Source: Polyangiaceae bacterium (GTDB lineage Bacteria; Myxococcota_A; Polyangia; Polyangiales; Polyangiaceae). From it: DNA of 45,415 nt. The notes below the pieces were generated by a model that did no database searches, was not told where the DNA came from, and saw only the letters and a list, made by a program, of their open reading frames with translations. The translations under genes were made by a program, and so were the position numbers. Each line of letters opens with the position of its first letter. Positions within the stretch are counted from its first letter, which is position 1. The stretch lies in NCBI GenBank assembly GCA_020848455.1, contig JADLAB010000439.1:1-45415 (forward strand), read 5' to 3'. Positions 1-7,932 of the stretch are shown one piece after another.

Positions 1-1
1 C

Positions 2-94
2 CGGTGGCTCTTCACGGTCGACCGTGCGCGCGAGAAGCTCGGCCGAGCGTATCCGCAGCTTGCCGACCGCCCGGCTCGCCGGGCTGCGGCGTAA
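2..94 (+). mobile_element. possible 3' end of a transposase gene (partial)
   Basis: Reading in from the left edge, this frame is open and ends at a TAA (92-94). It encodes 30 residues beginning RWLFTVDRAREKLGRAYPQL. The W-F-T-x-x-x-A-R-x-K-L-x-x-x-Y-P pattern resembles the C-terminal tail of IS630-type DDE transposases, as I remember that family. Immediately beyond it lies a truncated PAAR-like gene, which fits an insertion-sequence end. I could not identify a terminal inverted repeat or a target duplication. A chance open frame of this length is possible in GC-rich DNA, so this is a weak call. Confidence 0.3.
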
Positions 95-100
95 GATCAA

Positions 101-418
101 TCACGTCCTCTGTGGCGAGGTACTAGCTGCGGCGGCAGCAACAGTCCAGGCGAAGGCGCGCGCCGACCTAGCTCGCATGGTCTTTCTCCAAGGCAGCCCG
201 AGTGCCGTGGCCCGGTGGTCGTTCTTGGCGCGGCTGCCCTCGAGGGCGACGCTCTGGTTGTCGACGCAGGTCGTCTGCGAGAGCCCGTCCGTCAGCTTGC
301 CCTTGAACGGCGACGCAAGCGGCGTGGGGACGGGGCCGCCGGGGCTCGGCACCATCACGACATGGATGTCGCTGCCCACGACCTCGTCCCCTTCCTTGGC
401 TGCGGGTTGGCTCGGCAT
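101..418 (-). pseudogene. PAAR-like spike-tip protein, C-terminally truncated
   Basis: The first ~75 residues match PAAR-like proteins that cap type VI secretion or contractile-injection spikes: an AAKEGDEVVGSDIHVVMVPS start, then PGGPVPTPLASPFKGKL, and a glycine-serine turn near VALEGSRAKND. The usual second half, with repeated TVFINGKPAAR-type turns, is missing. From about position 190 down to the stop at 101 the protein becomes an Ala/Arg/Ser-rich tail unlike the family. The start overlaps the stop of the upstream gene by ATGA, so the two were translationally coupled. Truncation by the neighbouring mobile-element-like sequence at 2-94 is the simplest explanation. No secretion-system genes lie in the window, so the partner machinery is unknown. 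Confidence 0.55.
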
Positions 419-705
419 CACTTGCCTCCGCGGCGCTGGAGTAGCCAGTCGTGGAACTCGCGAAAGTAACTCGCCTCGAGCCGGCGCCAGGTCGCGGGCT
501 GCGGCGCCTCGAGCGCCTCGGCCACGACGTCGCAGAGATCCCGCGCGCGCACGATCTGCTCGACCTCCACCTTCGGGCACTTGCGCCGCCCGAAGGCGCC
601 AAGCTCGCCATCCGGCGTCGTCGCGAGCGCCGCGAGCAGGCGGCTCAGGCGTAGCGCATCGGGGCTGCCGCGGTCGACGGGAGTCTTGGTGGGGCTCGTG
701 GTCAT
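418..705 (-). CDS. small protein coupled to a PAAR-like gene, unknown function
   Basis: I do not recognise this 95-residue protein. The ATG at 705 has an AGGA about six bases upstream. The body (residues ~15-95) is predicted mostly helical, with Leu/Ala-rich segments and a basic middle (GRRKCPKVEV), ending in an aromatic stretch (SYFREFHDWLLQRRGGK). The stop overlaps the start of the PAAR-like gene (ATGA), so the pair forms a transcriptional unit. An adaptor or chaperone for the spike-tip protein is one possibility suggested only by context. There is no signal peptide or membrane segment. Codon use matches the surrounding genome, so this gene looks intact although its partner is broken. Confidence 0.45.
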   Translation of the reverse strand: MTTSPTKTPVDRGSPDALRLSRLLAALATTPDGELGAFGRRKCPKVEVEQIVRARDLCDVVAEALEAPQPATWRRLEASYFREFHDWLLQRRGGK

Positions 706-826
706 GGTTGTCCTGCGGAGGGTCGAGATCTCATCATGGATCTCGACACGGCGCATCGGCGAGTTGCGAGGTTTCGACCGTGGACGAGCGAACCCACCCA
801 CGGCAGGTGTCAACGAGGTCGGTCGG

Positions 827-1090
827 TCATGGAGTCGAGCCGCGCTGGCTCGGGCGCGCCCGCGGTGCTCTCCACTGGAACCATGGCTGCTGCTCGGCAG
901 CCGGGGCGGGCTCGCCCTCTGCGTGTACCGCGACGGCGACGGGGGGCCCGAACCGCAGCCCGAGCCCGAGCGACGGCCCCCCGGAGCCGCTGGCCGTCGC
1001 TGGCGTAGAGCTCGAGCGCGAGATCGAGCCGCGCGTACGCGTGTACGGCACGACGACGGCCGCGTCGCCCCGGTAGAGGTCCCACGTCGC
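827..1090 (-). pseudogene. possible frameshifted gene remnant
   Basis: Two overlapping minus-strand frames each look protein-like for only part of their length. One gives TWDLYRGDAAVVVPYTRTR and later LGLGLRFGPPVAVAVHAEGEPAP. The other gives ARLDLALELYASDGQRLRGAV in between. Joined by two frameshifts they would make one continuous, compositionally normal protein, which suggests a decayed gene. The family is not recognisable. The 5' side runs into the 52-bp palindromic repeats. This is a compositional argument only and could be wrong. Confidence 0.25.
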
Positions 1091-1091
1091 G

Positions 1092-1143
1092 CCTCCGCCA
1101 CAAACCGGGCAAGTTCGGCGAAGTAGGCCGACTTATGGCGGAG
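1092..1143. repeat. 52-bp palindromic repeat, copy 1
   Basis: It begins CCTCCGCCA and ends TGGCGGAG, so its ends pair. Inside, AAGTTCGGC and GCCGACTT can pair with a single bulge across a GAAGTAG loop. A second copy follows 64 bp further on. The structure is REP- or MITE-like and lies between decayed genes. Confidence 0.75.
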
Positions 1144-1155
1144 TCCGAGCCGTGC

Positions 1156-1207
1156 CCTCCGCCACAAACCGGGCAGGTTCGGCGAAGTAGGTCGACTCAT
1201 GGCGGAG
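1156..1207. repeat. 52-bp palindromic repeat, copy 2
   Basis: The same length and orientation as the copy at 1092-1143, with a few substitutions (for example AAGTTCGGC to AGGTTCGGC, and GCCGACTTAT to GTCGACTCAT). The terminal arms CCTCCGCCA and TGGCGGAGG are retained. The two copies are separated by a 12-bp unrelated spacer. Confidence 0.75.
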
Positions 1208-1314
1208 GCGGGGCAGGAGCTCGCCGTCACGCCCTGCGCGCCGTCGGGCAAGGCGGCCTCGGCCGCGGTTCGAAGCCCGCCCGCGCTCCCACCCCCACCC
1301 GCTCACGCCGCCGC

Positions 1315-1372
1315 GCCCGCACCCGCACCCGCACCCGCACCCGCACCCGCACCCGCACCCGCACCCGCACCC
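1315..1372. repeat. hexanucleotide (CCCGCA)n microsatellite
   Basis: About nine consecutive near-perfect copies of the hexamer, with related degenerate copies continuing to about 1430. The array is intergenic. The unit length is a multiple of three, so all frames stay open, but the peptides are simple dipeptide repeats and I do not treat them as genes. Confidence 0.85.
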
Positions 1373-1462
1373 GTTCCCAGCCCGCACCCGCACCCGCCCC
1401 CGCGCCCGCACTCGCACCCGCCGCGAGCCCTCCGCCGCGAGCCCTCCCCCACCAACCCCCGA

Positions 1463-1630
1463 GCCCGGGGTGAGGGGCGCTCGGCGCGGCGCGCCACGGG
1501 AGGGCCCCGATGTCGAGCGCGAGGACGCGGGCGATCGAGTGCGCAGGCGCAACCCACCGCCTGCCCGCGCCGCAGTGCGAGTTGGGGTTGGGGCCCGTGC
1601 CGCGCCGCGACGAGCGCCCCTCACTCCGGG
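1463..1630. repeat. long imperfect inverted repeat downstream of khpB
   Basis: The left arm at about 1463-1508 (it contains GGTGAGGGGCGCTCG, GCGCGGC and CACGGGAGGGCCCC) pairs imperfectly with the right arm at about 1590-1630 (GGGGCCCGTG, CCGCGCCGCGAC, GAGCGCCCCTCACT). About 80 bases lie between the arms. It sits just after the khpB stop, so it could end the cdsA-yidD-yidC-khpB transcript, but no T-run follows. Confidence 0.55.
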
Positions 1631-1643
1631 CGACCGACCGACC

Positions 1644-2288
1644 TCAGACCTCCGCGTCGGCCGTCTCGCGCACCGGGATGATCTGCACCCGGCGCGTGGC
1701 GCCCTTGCCCTCGCTCTTCGTGACGACGCCGGGGAACTTGGCGAGCGCCAGGTGCACGACGCGCCGATCCTGGGCGCTCATCGGCTCGAAGGTGATGATC
1801 TTGCCCTCGTCGACGGCCTGCTTGCCGAGGCGGCGCGCCATCGTGGCCAGCGCGTTCTCGCGCCGTGCCCGGTAGCCCGCCGCGTCGATGAGGATGTGGC
1901 GCCGGGGCATGCTCGGGCGGTTGATGACCCGGTTCGCGAGGAACTGGATCGACGCCAGCGTCTGACCCTTCTTGCCGATGAGCGTGTCGGCGTCGTCGCC
2001 GCTCACCTCGATGCGGATGTCGCCCGGCGGATCGGTCTCGTCGTTCTCCATGAGGTCGACCGTGCAGTCGAGACCCATGGCGGTGAGCACGTCGACCAGG
2101 AAGTCGAGCGCCTTGTCGGCGCGCCCGTCCTCGACGAAGGGCTCGGAGGGCAGCGCGGCGAGGGCGCGCGGCGCCTCCTCCGCGTGCTCGTCCCCACCGC
2201 CTCCCGCGGCGTCCGCGGCGTCGGTCGGCTTGTCGGCAGCGGCGCCGTCGTCTGCGCCTGCGAGGGTTTCATCCACGTTGCTGGACAC
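1644..2288 (-). CDS. khpB: KhpB/Jag RNA-binding protein (KH-R3H)
   Basis: A cytoplasmic RNA-binding protein of the KhpB (Jag/EloR) family, classically encoded just after yidC. After an acidic, low-complexity N-terminus (~1-55), the KH-like part spans about residues 60-135 and carries the GKKG loop (TLIGKKGQTLASIQFLANRV). The R3H part spans about 145-210, with the Arg-x-x-x-His signature in DRRVVHLAL. I chose the GTG at 2288 because GGAAAGGGAAAGAG lies directly upstream. An upstream ATG at 2315 would add nine residues without a better ribosome-binding site. The start lies inside the end of yidC (20-bp overlap), which indicates translational coupling. It is last in the cdsA-yidD-yidC-khpB block. 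Confidence 0.9.
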   Translation of the reverse strand: MSSNVDETLAGADDGAAADKPTDAADAAGGGGDEHAEEAPRALAALPSEPFVEDGRADKALDFLVDVLTAMGLDCTVDLMENDETDPPGDIRIEVSGDDADTLIGKKGQTLASIQFLANRVINRPSMPRRHILIDAAGYRARRENALATMARRLGKQAVDEGKIITFEPMSAQDRRVVHLALAKFPGVVTKSEGKGATRRVQIIPVRETADAEV

Positions 2289-4056
2289 GACTCTTTCCCT
2301 TTCCGAAAGGAGCACCCGGCTTCGGCGCGGGCGGCTCCGGAGTCTCGACGCGCGCGGCCTCGGCCTTCGCGGCGCGCGCCTTGTAGAACCTCTCGACCGC
2401 GAGCTGCTGCCCGATGCCGAGCCAGGTGTTCGTGAGGAAGTAGATCCCGAGCCCGGCCGGCAGGAACAGCATCATCACCGTGAAGATGCCGGGCATGAGG
2501 TAGCGCATCAGCTTCTGCTGCATGGGATCGCCCTGGGCGGGCATCAGCATCTGCTGGATGAAGCTCGAGATGCCGAGCAGGATCGGGATGACGAAGTACT
2601 TGCCGGGCTGAGACAGATCCGGGACGAGGAACTGAAACGGCGTGAAGGGCATGTGATAGAGCTCGACCGCCGTCTGCAGCGACGTGTAGAGCGCCCACCA
2701 CACCGGCATCTGCAAGAGCAGCGGCAGGCAGCCGAGCAAGGGATTGGTCACCTTGTTCTTGCGCCACAGCTCCTGGATCGCGAGCCCCTTCTGGGTCGGG
2801 TTGTCCTTGTACTTCGCGTTCAGCTCGTCCATCTCCGGCTTGAGCCGGCGCATGGCCATGCCGCTCTTGATCTGCGAGATGCTGAGCGGGAAGAGCAGCA
2901 GCTTCACCGTGATCGTGAGCAGGCAGATCGCCCAGCCCCACTGGCCGACCAGCCGGTAGAGGATGTGCAGGTACGAGACGAGCACCTTGCCGATGGCGCC
3001 GAAGGTGCCGAGGTCGAGCAGATCCGCGCCACCGAGCTGTCCGCCGCCGAGGGTCGCGAGCACCTCGCGCTCCTTGGGCCCGATGTAGGCCAGCACCTCG
3101 TAGCTCGTGGAGCTACCCTGGCCGAGCTCCTGCGCCGGGTACACGAGGCGCGCGCGGTAGGTGTGGCCGAAGTCCGGATCCTTGTCCTTCTCGCGGAAGT
3201 TGCTGCCCCACAGCTCCTCGATCAGGGCCTCGGCCGCCGGCACCGCGGGCCCGGCCACGGGGAAGAGCGCCTTCGAGAAGTAGGCACTGCTGACGGCCAC
3301 CCACTTCGCGTCGCCGGGCAGGCGGCGCCACTTCTCGTCGGTGAAGTCCTCGTCCGCGAAGCTCTTGGGCGCGAAGTCGCCGTCCCCGAAGCGCTTGATC
3401 TTCTCGCCGGCCCGCCCCTCGCTCTGCGTCAGGAACTCGCTCTGGCGGCCGAAGCTGCCCTTCGTCTCGGCCGCCGTGCGCCAGTCGGCCTGCTCGACGG
3501 AGAGCCGGTGGCGCTGCGCGTCCTTGGCGAGGTTCGTGACCTTGAGGGTCATCGCGATCTCGTAGGGGCGCTCGGTCGAGCTCAGCGTCTTCTCGAGCTC
3601 GGTCTTGTCGTCGCGATAGCGGAACACGCAACGCGTGTCGTCCGAGGCGCTCTCGTCGAGCTGCCAGTCGAGATCGTCGTAGGCGACCTGCTCGGTGTCG
3701 GCCGGGGCGCGCAGGTTCGTGCGCAGCGGCAGTCGACCCGGCCTCCAGGTCGTCACGATCTGCATCGGCTCCTTCGGACCGAGGGGACCGTGAGTCTGGT
3801 ACTTGGGTCCCTCGAGCCAGAGCTTCTTCAGGGAGGCGCCCTTGCTCGTCACCTCGGCGTTGAAGCGCGTGCCGACGAGCTCGCAGATCTGCTCTTCCTT
3901 CGGCTCCTCGGGCGCCGTCGTCTGGTCGTCGTGGGTGAGGGGCTGGCGGGCCGTCGGGTCGCCCTTGCCGCAGAGGGCGGGCATCCCGAAGGTCATGAAC
4001 AGAAAGACCGCGCCACCGATGAGCACCCAACGGAGCAAGCTGCCGCGCTGTTCCAT
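2269..4056 (-). CDS. yidC: membrane protein insertase YidC
   Basis: YidC inserts and folds inner-membrane proteins, alone or with SecYEG. The 595-residue length is near that of Gram-negative family members. The N-terminal transmembrane anchor is at ~9-27 (WVLIGGAVFLFMTFGMPAL). A large periplasmic beta-domain covers ~50-345. The conserved insertase domain runs over ~350-560 and includes the basic cytoplasmic hairpin (IKSGMAMRRLKPEMDELNAKY), the NPLLGCLPLLLQMPVWWALY helix and the FFLTNTWLG-type final helix. A basic C-terminal tail (GKGKSRVQQRG) fits ribosome binding. It lies downstream of yidD and overlaps khpB. The start ATG has only a weak ribosome-binding site, so a slightly different start is possible. 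Confidence 0.97.
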   Translation of the reverse strand: MEQRGSLLRWVLIGGAVFLFMTFGMPALCGKGDPTARQPLTHDDQTTAPEEPKEEQICELVGTRFNAEVTSKGASLKKLWLEGPKYQTHGPLGPKEPMQIVTTWRPGRLPLRTNLRAPADTEQVAYDDLDWQLDESASDDTRCVFRYRDDKTELEKTLSSTERPYEIAMTLKVTNLAKDAQRHRLSVEQADWRTAAETKGSFGRQSEFLTQSEGRAGEKIKRFGDGDFAPKSFADEDFTDEKWRRLPGDAKWVAVSSAYFSKALFPVAGPAVPAAEALIEELWGSNFREKDKDPDFGHTYRARLVYPAQELGQGSSTSYEVLAYIGPKEREVLATLGGGQLGGADLLDLGTFGAIGKVLVSYLHILYRLVGQWGWAICLLTITVKLLLFPLSISQIKSGMAMRRLKPEMDELNAKYKDNPTQKGLAIQELWRKNKVTNPLLGCLPLLLQMPVWWALYTSLQTAVELYHMPFTPFQFLVPDLSQPGKYFVIPILLGISSFIQQMLMPAQGDPMQQKLMRYLMPGIFTVMMLFLPAGLGIYFLTNTWLGIGQQLAVERFYKARAAKAEAARVETPEPPAPKPGAPFGKGKSRVQQRG

Positions 4057-4203
4057 GTCGAATCGAAGTGAGCCGTGGTGGCTGCGGTTGAGGATCCGTG
4101 GGGGTCGGGAGCGCGCGAGGGCGGGCGCTCGGATCGCCCCGCCCGGCGCGCCGGAGGGGACGAGGTTGGCCTTGCGGCGCGCTTGCCCTGCGACGCTTGG
4201 AGG

Positions 4204-4530
4204 TTAGTGCGTCGCGGGGCCGTCTTCTGGAACGGCGCCTGCCTCGTGCTCGTGAACGTTTGCGGGCAGCGCCGTGTGCGCGCGCGTGGCCTTCGACGGA
4301 GGGGGTGGGGGCGGTGGGTCGTAGCCGCCGGGGTGGAGGGGGTGACACTTACTCAGTCGCCTGAGCGAAAGCAAGCTCCCGCGCAGGGCGCCGTGGCTCC
4401 GCAGACACGCGACGGCGTAGTGCGAGCACGAGGGCTCGAAGCGGCACACGGGCCCGAAAATCGCCAGGATCAGCCGCGAGAGTGTCAGCTGGTAGAGCCG
4501 GACGAACGCGACGAGGAGGCGGGCGATCAT
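4204..4530 (-). CDS. yidD: membrane insertion factor YidD
   Basis: YidD is a small inner-membrane-associated protein that assists YidC-dependent insertion. The signature is clear: an amphipathic N-terminus ([20 protein letters not shown]), then the conserved [20 protein letters not shown] segment with its paired Cys, then [14 protein letters not shown]. At 108 residues it is slightly long, the extra length being a Pro-rich and charged tail. It sits between cdsA and yidC on the same strand. The normal upstream neighbour rnpA (RNase P protein) is not here. About 150 bases separate it from yidC; I saw no gene in that gap. Confidence 0.93.
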   Translation of the reverse strand: MIARLLVAFVRLYQLTLSRLILAIFGPVCRFEPSCSHYAVACLRSHGALRGSLLSLRRLSKCHPLHPGGYDPPPPPPPSKATRAHTALPANVHEHEAGAVPEDGPATH

Positions 4531-4588
4531 CGGAAGGTACCGGCAGGCCGACCCGAAGCGTGGCCCGCCCGGGCCCGGTGCGCAAGGC

Positions 4589-5440
4589 TCAGGGGCGGAA
4601 CCAGAGCACGTAGAGGAGCGTCGTCGGCGCCGTGAGCAGCACGGCGTCGATGCGGTCGAGCATGCCGCCGTGACCGGGGAAGAAGCCGCCCGAGTCCTTC
4701 ACGCCCACGGAACGCTTGAGCAGTGACTCGCCGAGATCACCCATCTGACCGAGGGCCGAGGCGATGCCGCCGACCACGAGGAGCTGCCACAGGGGCACGT
4801 CCGGGAGCAGCGTGAAGTGGCCGAGCGCGGCGCCTCCCACGGCGGCCGCGACGCCGCCGACGGCCCCCTCGATGGTCTTCTTCGGGCTCACCGCCTCGTA
4901 GAGCTTGCGCTTGCCGAGCAGGCGCCCCGCGAAGTACGCGCCCGTGTCGCTCAGCCAGGCCATGGCGAGACTGAAGAGCACGAAGCTCGACCCCTCGAGG
5001 CCCGGCTGGCGACGCAAGAGGGCCACCGCTCCGATGCCCGCGCCGAGGTAGAGCGGCCCGAAGGCCGCCCCGCACAGCCGCAGCGCCGCGGTGCGCATCT
5101 CGCCGAGCCGCGCGAGCGTGAGCAGGATCGCCAGCATGGGCGTCGCGAGGAGCACGCTCACGAGCGCCCGGTCGCCGAGCTCCTCGCGCCAGAAGAGCGC
5201 CGACACGACGGCCCAGGTCATCAGGATGCCGACGATGCGCGCGGGCCAGTCCCCGCCGTGGGTCATCGCGATGAGCTCGTGGGCGGACACGACCGCCACG
5301 AACAGCATGAACAGGAACCAGCCCCACGGCGGGCCCAGGAACAGGAGCACGAGCACGCCCGGGAGCGCGATGCCGGCGGTGACGAGGCGGAGGGTGAGGT
5401 TCGACGCGGCCAACGGTTCGACCCATAGGCCATCGGCCAC
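4589..5440 (-). CDS. cdsA: phosphatidate cytidylyltransferase CdsA
   Basis: CdsA makes CDP-diacylglycerol from phosphatidic acid and CTP at the inner membrane, the branch point of phospholipid synthesis. At 283 residues with about eight hydrophobic segments it is typical. The family signature near the C-terminus is present: [20 protein letters not shown] followed by [11 protein letters not shown], with the metal-binding Asp residues. An upstream [17 protein letters not shown] segment also matches the family. The GTG start at 5440 is preceded by GAGGTGA, which overlaps the stop of the methyltransferase gene six bases away. It lies directly upstream of yidD rather than beside uppS, dxr or bamA as in many proteobacteria. 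Confidence 0.95.
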   Translation of the reverse strand: MADGLWVEPLAASNLTLRLVTAGIALPGVLVLLFLGPPWGWFLFMLFVAVVSAHELIAMTHGGDWPARIVGILMTWAVVSALFWREELGDRALVSVLLATPMLAILLTLARLGEMRTAALRLCGAAFGPLYLGAGIGAVALLRRQPGLEGSSFVLFSLAMAWLSDTGAYFAGRLLGKRKLYEAVSPKKTIEGAVGGVAAAVGGAALGHFTLLPDVPLWQLLVVGGIASALGQMGDLGESLLKRSVGVKDSGGFFPGHGGMLDRIDAVLLTAPTTLLYVLWFRP

Positions 5441-5446
5441 GAGCCG

Positions 5447-7861
5447 TCACCTCTGCAGGCGACTCCCGGCGCGCTCGGCGTTGAGACGGAGCAGGCGGCC
5501 GAGCGCCTCGTCACCGGTGGCCGCGTCCCACTCGAGGCGCACGACGCCCTCGGGCCGCCGGCGGAAGTCGAGCACGGGCACGAGGTCGCCGAAGCCGTAG
5601 GCGTCGAGCACCACGCGGTCGAGCTCGGCCGCGAGGGCGCGGACCGCGGCGATGTCGGCCGAGCGCTCGGCGGGGTCGTGGAGGCGGTTGTAGCAGCGCG
5701 TCAGGCCCTCGCCCCGGGCGCGGCACACGGCGGCGCGCTGCGCCTCGAAGGCCCGCGCGACGGCGGCGAGGGCGGCGCCGTCCGCCGATGCGGGCGGCAA
5801 CGGGAAGGTCTCGAAGCAGTCGGTCGGGTTGTAGCGCAGGCCGTCGCCGAGCGTGGAGGCGAAGCTCCGGGCCCAGACGAGGTGCAGGCGCGAGCTCAGC
5901 ACGGCGAAGAGCGCGTCGTCGGCGTCGGGAAACACGACGAGCTGGTCGGAGAAGATCCGCGGCAGCGGGAGCCAGGCCGCCATGAGGTGCCGGGCGAGGC
6001 GCGGCACCACGAGGGCGCGCGTGCGGCCCGCGAGCGCGGCGCGGAGCTCGGGACGGTCGTTGGCGAAGCGCCACCACAGGCGCTTGTGCTGCCGGTCGAT
6101 GGGCGAGTCGCCGAGCCGGGCGCGCGCCGGCAGCACCTTCTGCCGGACGAGCGCGTACAGGCCCGGCCAGCGGCGCCGCACCTCCTCCTCGCTCGCGTCG
6201 CCGAAGAAGATGACGAAGCGCCGGGCCGCCTGCGTGGGCGAGGTCGAGACCTCCTCGCCGCCGAGGTACTCGAGCACGGCGTCGCGCGTCGCCGGCTCGG
6301 CGGCAGCGAGCCGCTCGAGCTCGGCGAGCGGGGTCGCCTCGGGGTTGTCGTCGTCGAAGGTGAAGCCCATCCCGCGGACGAAGCAGCCGATGAAGGCGCG
6401 CGCTCGGCTGTCCGCGAGACGGGCCGGATCGGCGTCCGCGCCGTGCGACGCGAGAAAGGCGGTGATGCGCGCGACCGAGCAGCCGTCGAGCTCGGCCCAG
6501 CCGGGGTCGAAGCCCTTGGCGACGTGGAGCAGGCTCACGACCACGGCGGCGGCACCGGGCCAGCGCACGCGGCGCTCGGCGGCGTAGACGACGCCGCCCG
6601 CCTCGCGCACGCGCAAGAGGCCCCCCACGCGCGTGTCGCCCTGCGCGATGCTGTTCGTGGTGACGAAGCCGAGCGTGCCGCCCGGGCAGAGGAGCGTGAA
6701 CGCGCGCCGCAGAAAATGCGCGGCGAGGTCGGTGTTGCGGCTCGCGTCGGGGTGCAGGGCGGCGAGCCAGTCGCGGTAGCTCCGGCCGAGGCTGGTCGAG
6801 ATGCGCTTGCCGCCGAGGAACGGCGGGTTGCCGACGATGCAGTCGAAGCCGGGCGCCGCGCGGGTGAGCACCTCGGGGAAGGCCTGCGCCCAGTCGAGCG
6901 GCGTGACCGGGAGCGTGCGCGAGCCGACGACGGCGCGGCGCGCGCGCGTGAGGCTCGGTCCCGCGCCCGCCCCGTAGGGCTGGCCCACGAGCGCATCGCC
7001 GTGGCGGAGCGCGTGCGCGAGGCGCGGCACGAGCGCCGCAGGCGCACCGGCGAAGAGCCAGAGGCAAGCGCGCGCGAGCGCGGCCACCGTCGCGTCGCAG
7101 TCGACCCCGTAGAGGCAGCGGGCCACGACCTCGCGGCGCGCGGCCGCGGCGAGCTCGGCGTCGGCCGCGACGGCGGAGGCCGTGCCGGTCCGCTGCCATG
7201 CCGCGGCGAGGGCCGCGGCGAGCTGCCGGCCGGCCTCGAGCAGGAACGCGCCGCTCCCCATCGCGGGGTCGCACACCGCGAGCGCGACGATGGCCTCCGG
7301 CGCCGGGCTCGGGCCGAGGCGGGCGAACAGCGGCCGCAAGGCCCGCTCGACGACGGGCGCCGTCAGCGCGCGCGGCGTGAAGTGCGTGCCGCTCCGGCGC
7401 CGCGCGTCGCCGGGCACGAGCGCGAAGCGACCGCCCGGGCCGGCGACGAGGGCGTGACCCCGGAGCTCCTCGTAGACGGCGCCGAGGTCCTCGAGCTCGA
7501 GCGCGCCGAGGTCGCGCGCGCCCGACAGGGCTGCGAGCGCCGTCCGCGCCAGCCCTCGATCGAGCCACGGGACGAGCCACGGCACCTCGGTCAGAGCAGC
7601 GAGCCCGAGGCGCGACGCGTCGCCCCGGCGAGCGGGCCCGCACGCCTGGGCAAGGACGAGCTCGCGCACGAGGCCGGCGACGAGCGCCTGTGCGACGACC
7701 TCGGCCCGGCCCCCGACCGCCTCGGCGCTCAGCACCTCGCACGACACGGCGCGACCGAGCGCCGAGAGCGCCTGGACCGCGGCCGCTCGCAGCTCGTCGC
7801 GGCTCGCGGCGGGCGGCGTCGCGCGGGCGCGAGCGCTCCTTCGGTCGGGACGCGTCGTCAC
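5447..7861 (-). CDS. solitary N6-adenine DNA methyltransferase (Eco57I/TaqI-like)
   Basis: An 804-residue class I S-adenosylmethionine-dependent DNA methyltransferase. A THFTPRALTAPVVERAL segment at ~160 leads into motif I (AVCDPAMGSGAFLLEAG, ~190-207). The catalytic motif IV is NPPF (~345, in CIVGNPPFLGGKR), typical of adenine-N6 enzymes. The C-terminal half (~480-760) contains TaqI-like target-recognition features (RLWWRFANDRPEL, FSDQLVVFPD, GLRYNPTDCFETFPLP). The N-terminal ~150 residues show no obvious PD-(D/E)xK nuclease motif, so a type IIG function cannot be claimed. There is no adjacent restriction, BREX or DISARM gene. The GTG start has GGTGAG upstream. It is co-oriented with, but 71 bases from, the end of the che operon and may be transcribed with cdsA. 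Confidence 0.85.
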   Translation of the reverse strand: MTTRPDRRSARARATPPAASRDELRAAAVQALSALGRAVSCEVLSAEAVGGRAEVVAQALVAGLVRELVLAQACGPARRGDASRLGLAALTEVPWLVPWLDRGLARTALAALSGARDLGALELEDLGAVYEELRGHALVAGPGGRFALVPGDARRRSGTHFTPRALTAPVVERALRPLFARLGPSPAPEAIVALAVCDPAMGSGAFLLEAGRQLAAALAAAWQRTGTASAVAADAELAAAARREVVARCLYGVDCDATVAALARACLWLFAGAPAALVPRLAHALRHGDALVGQPYGAGAGPSLTRARRAVVGSRTLPVTPLDWAQAFPEVLTRAAPGFDCIVGNPPFLGGKRISTSLGRSYRDWLAALHPDASRNTDLAAHFLRRAFTLLCPGGTLGFVTTNSIAQGDTRVGGLLRVREAGGVVYAAERRVRWPGAAAVVVSLLHVAKGFDPGWAELDGCSVARITAFLASHGADADPARLADSRARAFIGCFVRGMGFTFDDDNPEATPLAELERLAAAEPATRDAVLEYLGGEEVSTSPTQAARRFVIFFGDASEEEVRRRWPGLYALVRQKVLPARARLGDSPIDRQHKRLWWRFANDRPELRAALAGRTRALVVPRLARHLMAAWLPLPRIFSDQLVVFPDADDALFAVLSSRLHLVWARSFASTLGDGLRYNPTDCFETFPLPPASADGAALAAVARAFEAQRAAVCRARGEGLTRCYNRLHDPAERSADIAAVRALAAELDRVVLDAYGFGDLVPVLDFRRRPEGVVRLEWDAATGDEALGRLLRLNAERAGSRLQR

Positions 7862-7932
7862 GCGCTCACCCTAGCGCGAACCAGCGCCCCGCCCGACCCC
7901 CTCGGACGCGTGCTTCGCCCTTTCGGGTCCTT

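Larger units (their letters stand above)
706..1643. other. gene-poor stretch with repeats and decayed coding sequence
   Basis: No intact gene with a credible start, ribosome-binding site and family resemblance was found in these ~940 bases. The stretch holds a possible frameshifted remnant (827-1090, minus), two tandem 52-bp palindromic repeats, a CCCGCA-type hexamer microsatellite and a long imperfect inverted repeat just after the khpB stop. Frames open across the hexamer region encode only Pro-Ala or Gly-Ala dipeptide runs and are not believable proteins. Confidence 0.6.

Noticed and set aside
1315-1430. Possible CRISPR-like or coding repeat array.
   Set aside because: The units are adjacent hexamers without spacers, so it is a simple microsatellite. 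The encoded peptides are dipeptide runs.
1470-2435. Plus-strand open frame of ~320 codons overlapping khpB and the yidC end.
   Set aside because: It is antisense to a clear KH-R3H protein and has no domain or credible ribosome-binding site.
4057-4530. Search for rnpA and rpmH near yidD.
   Set aside because: The gap and the alternative frames show no RNase P protein or L34 signature. The genes are truly absent here.
5447-7861. The methyltransferase as part of a BREX, DISARM or type IIG system.
   Set aside because: No pglZ-, brxC- or drm-type genes are adjacent, and no nuclease motif is visible in the protein. Only a solitary enzyme is supported.
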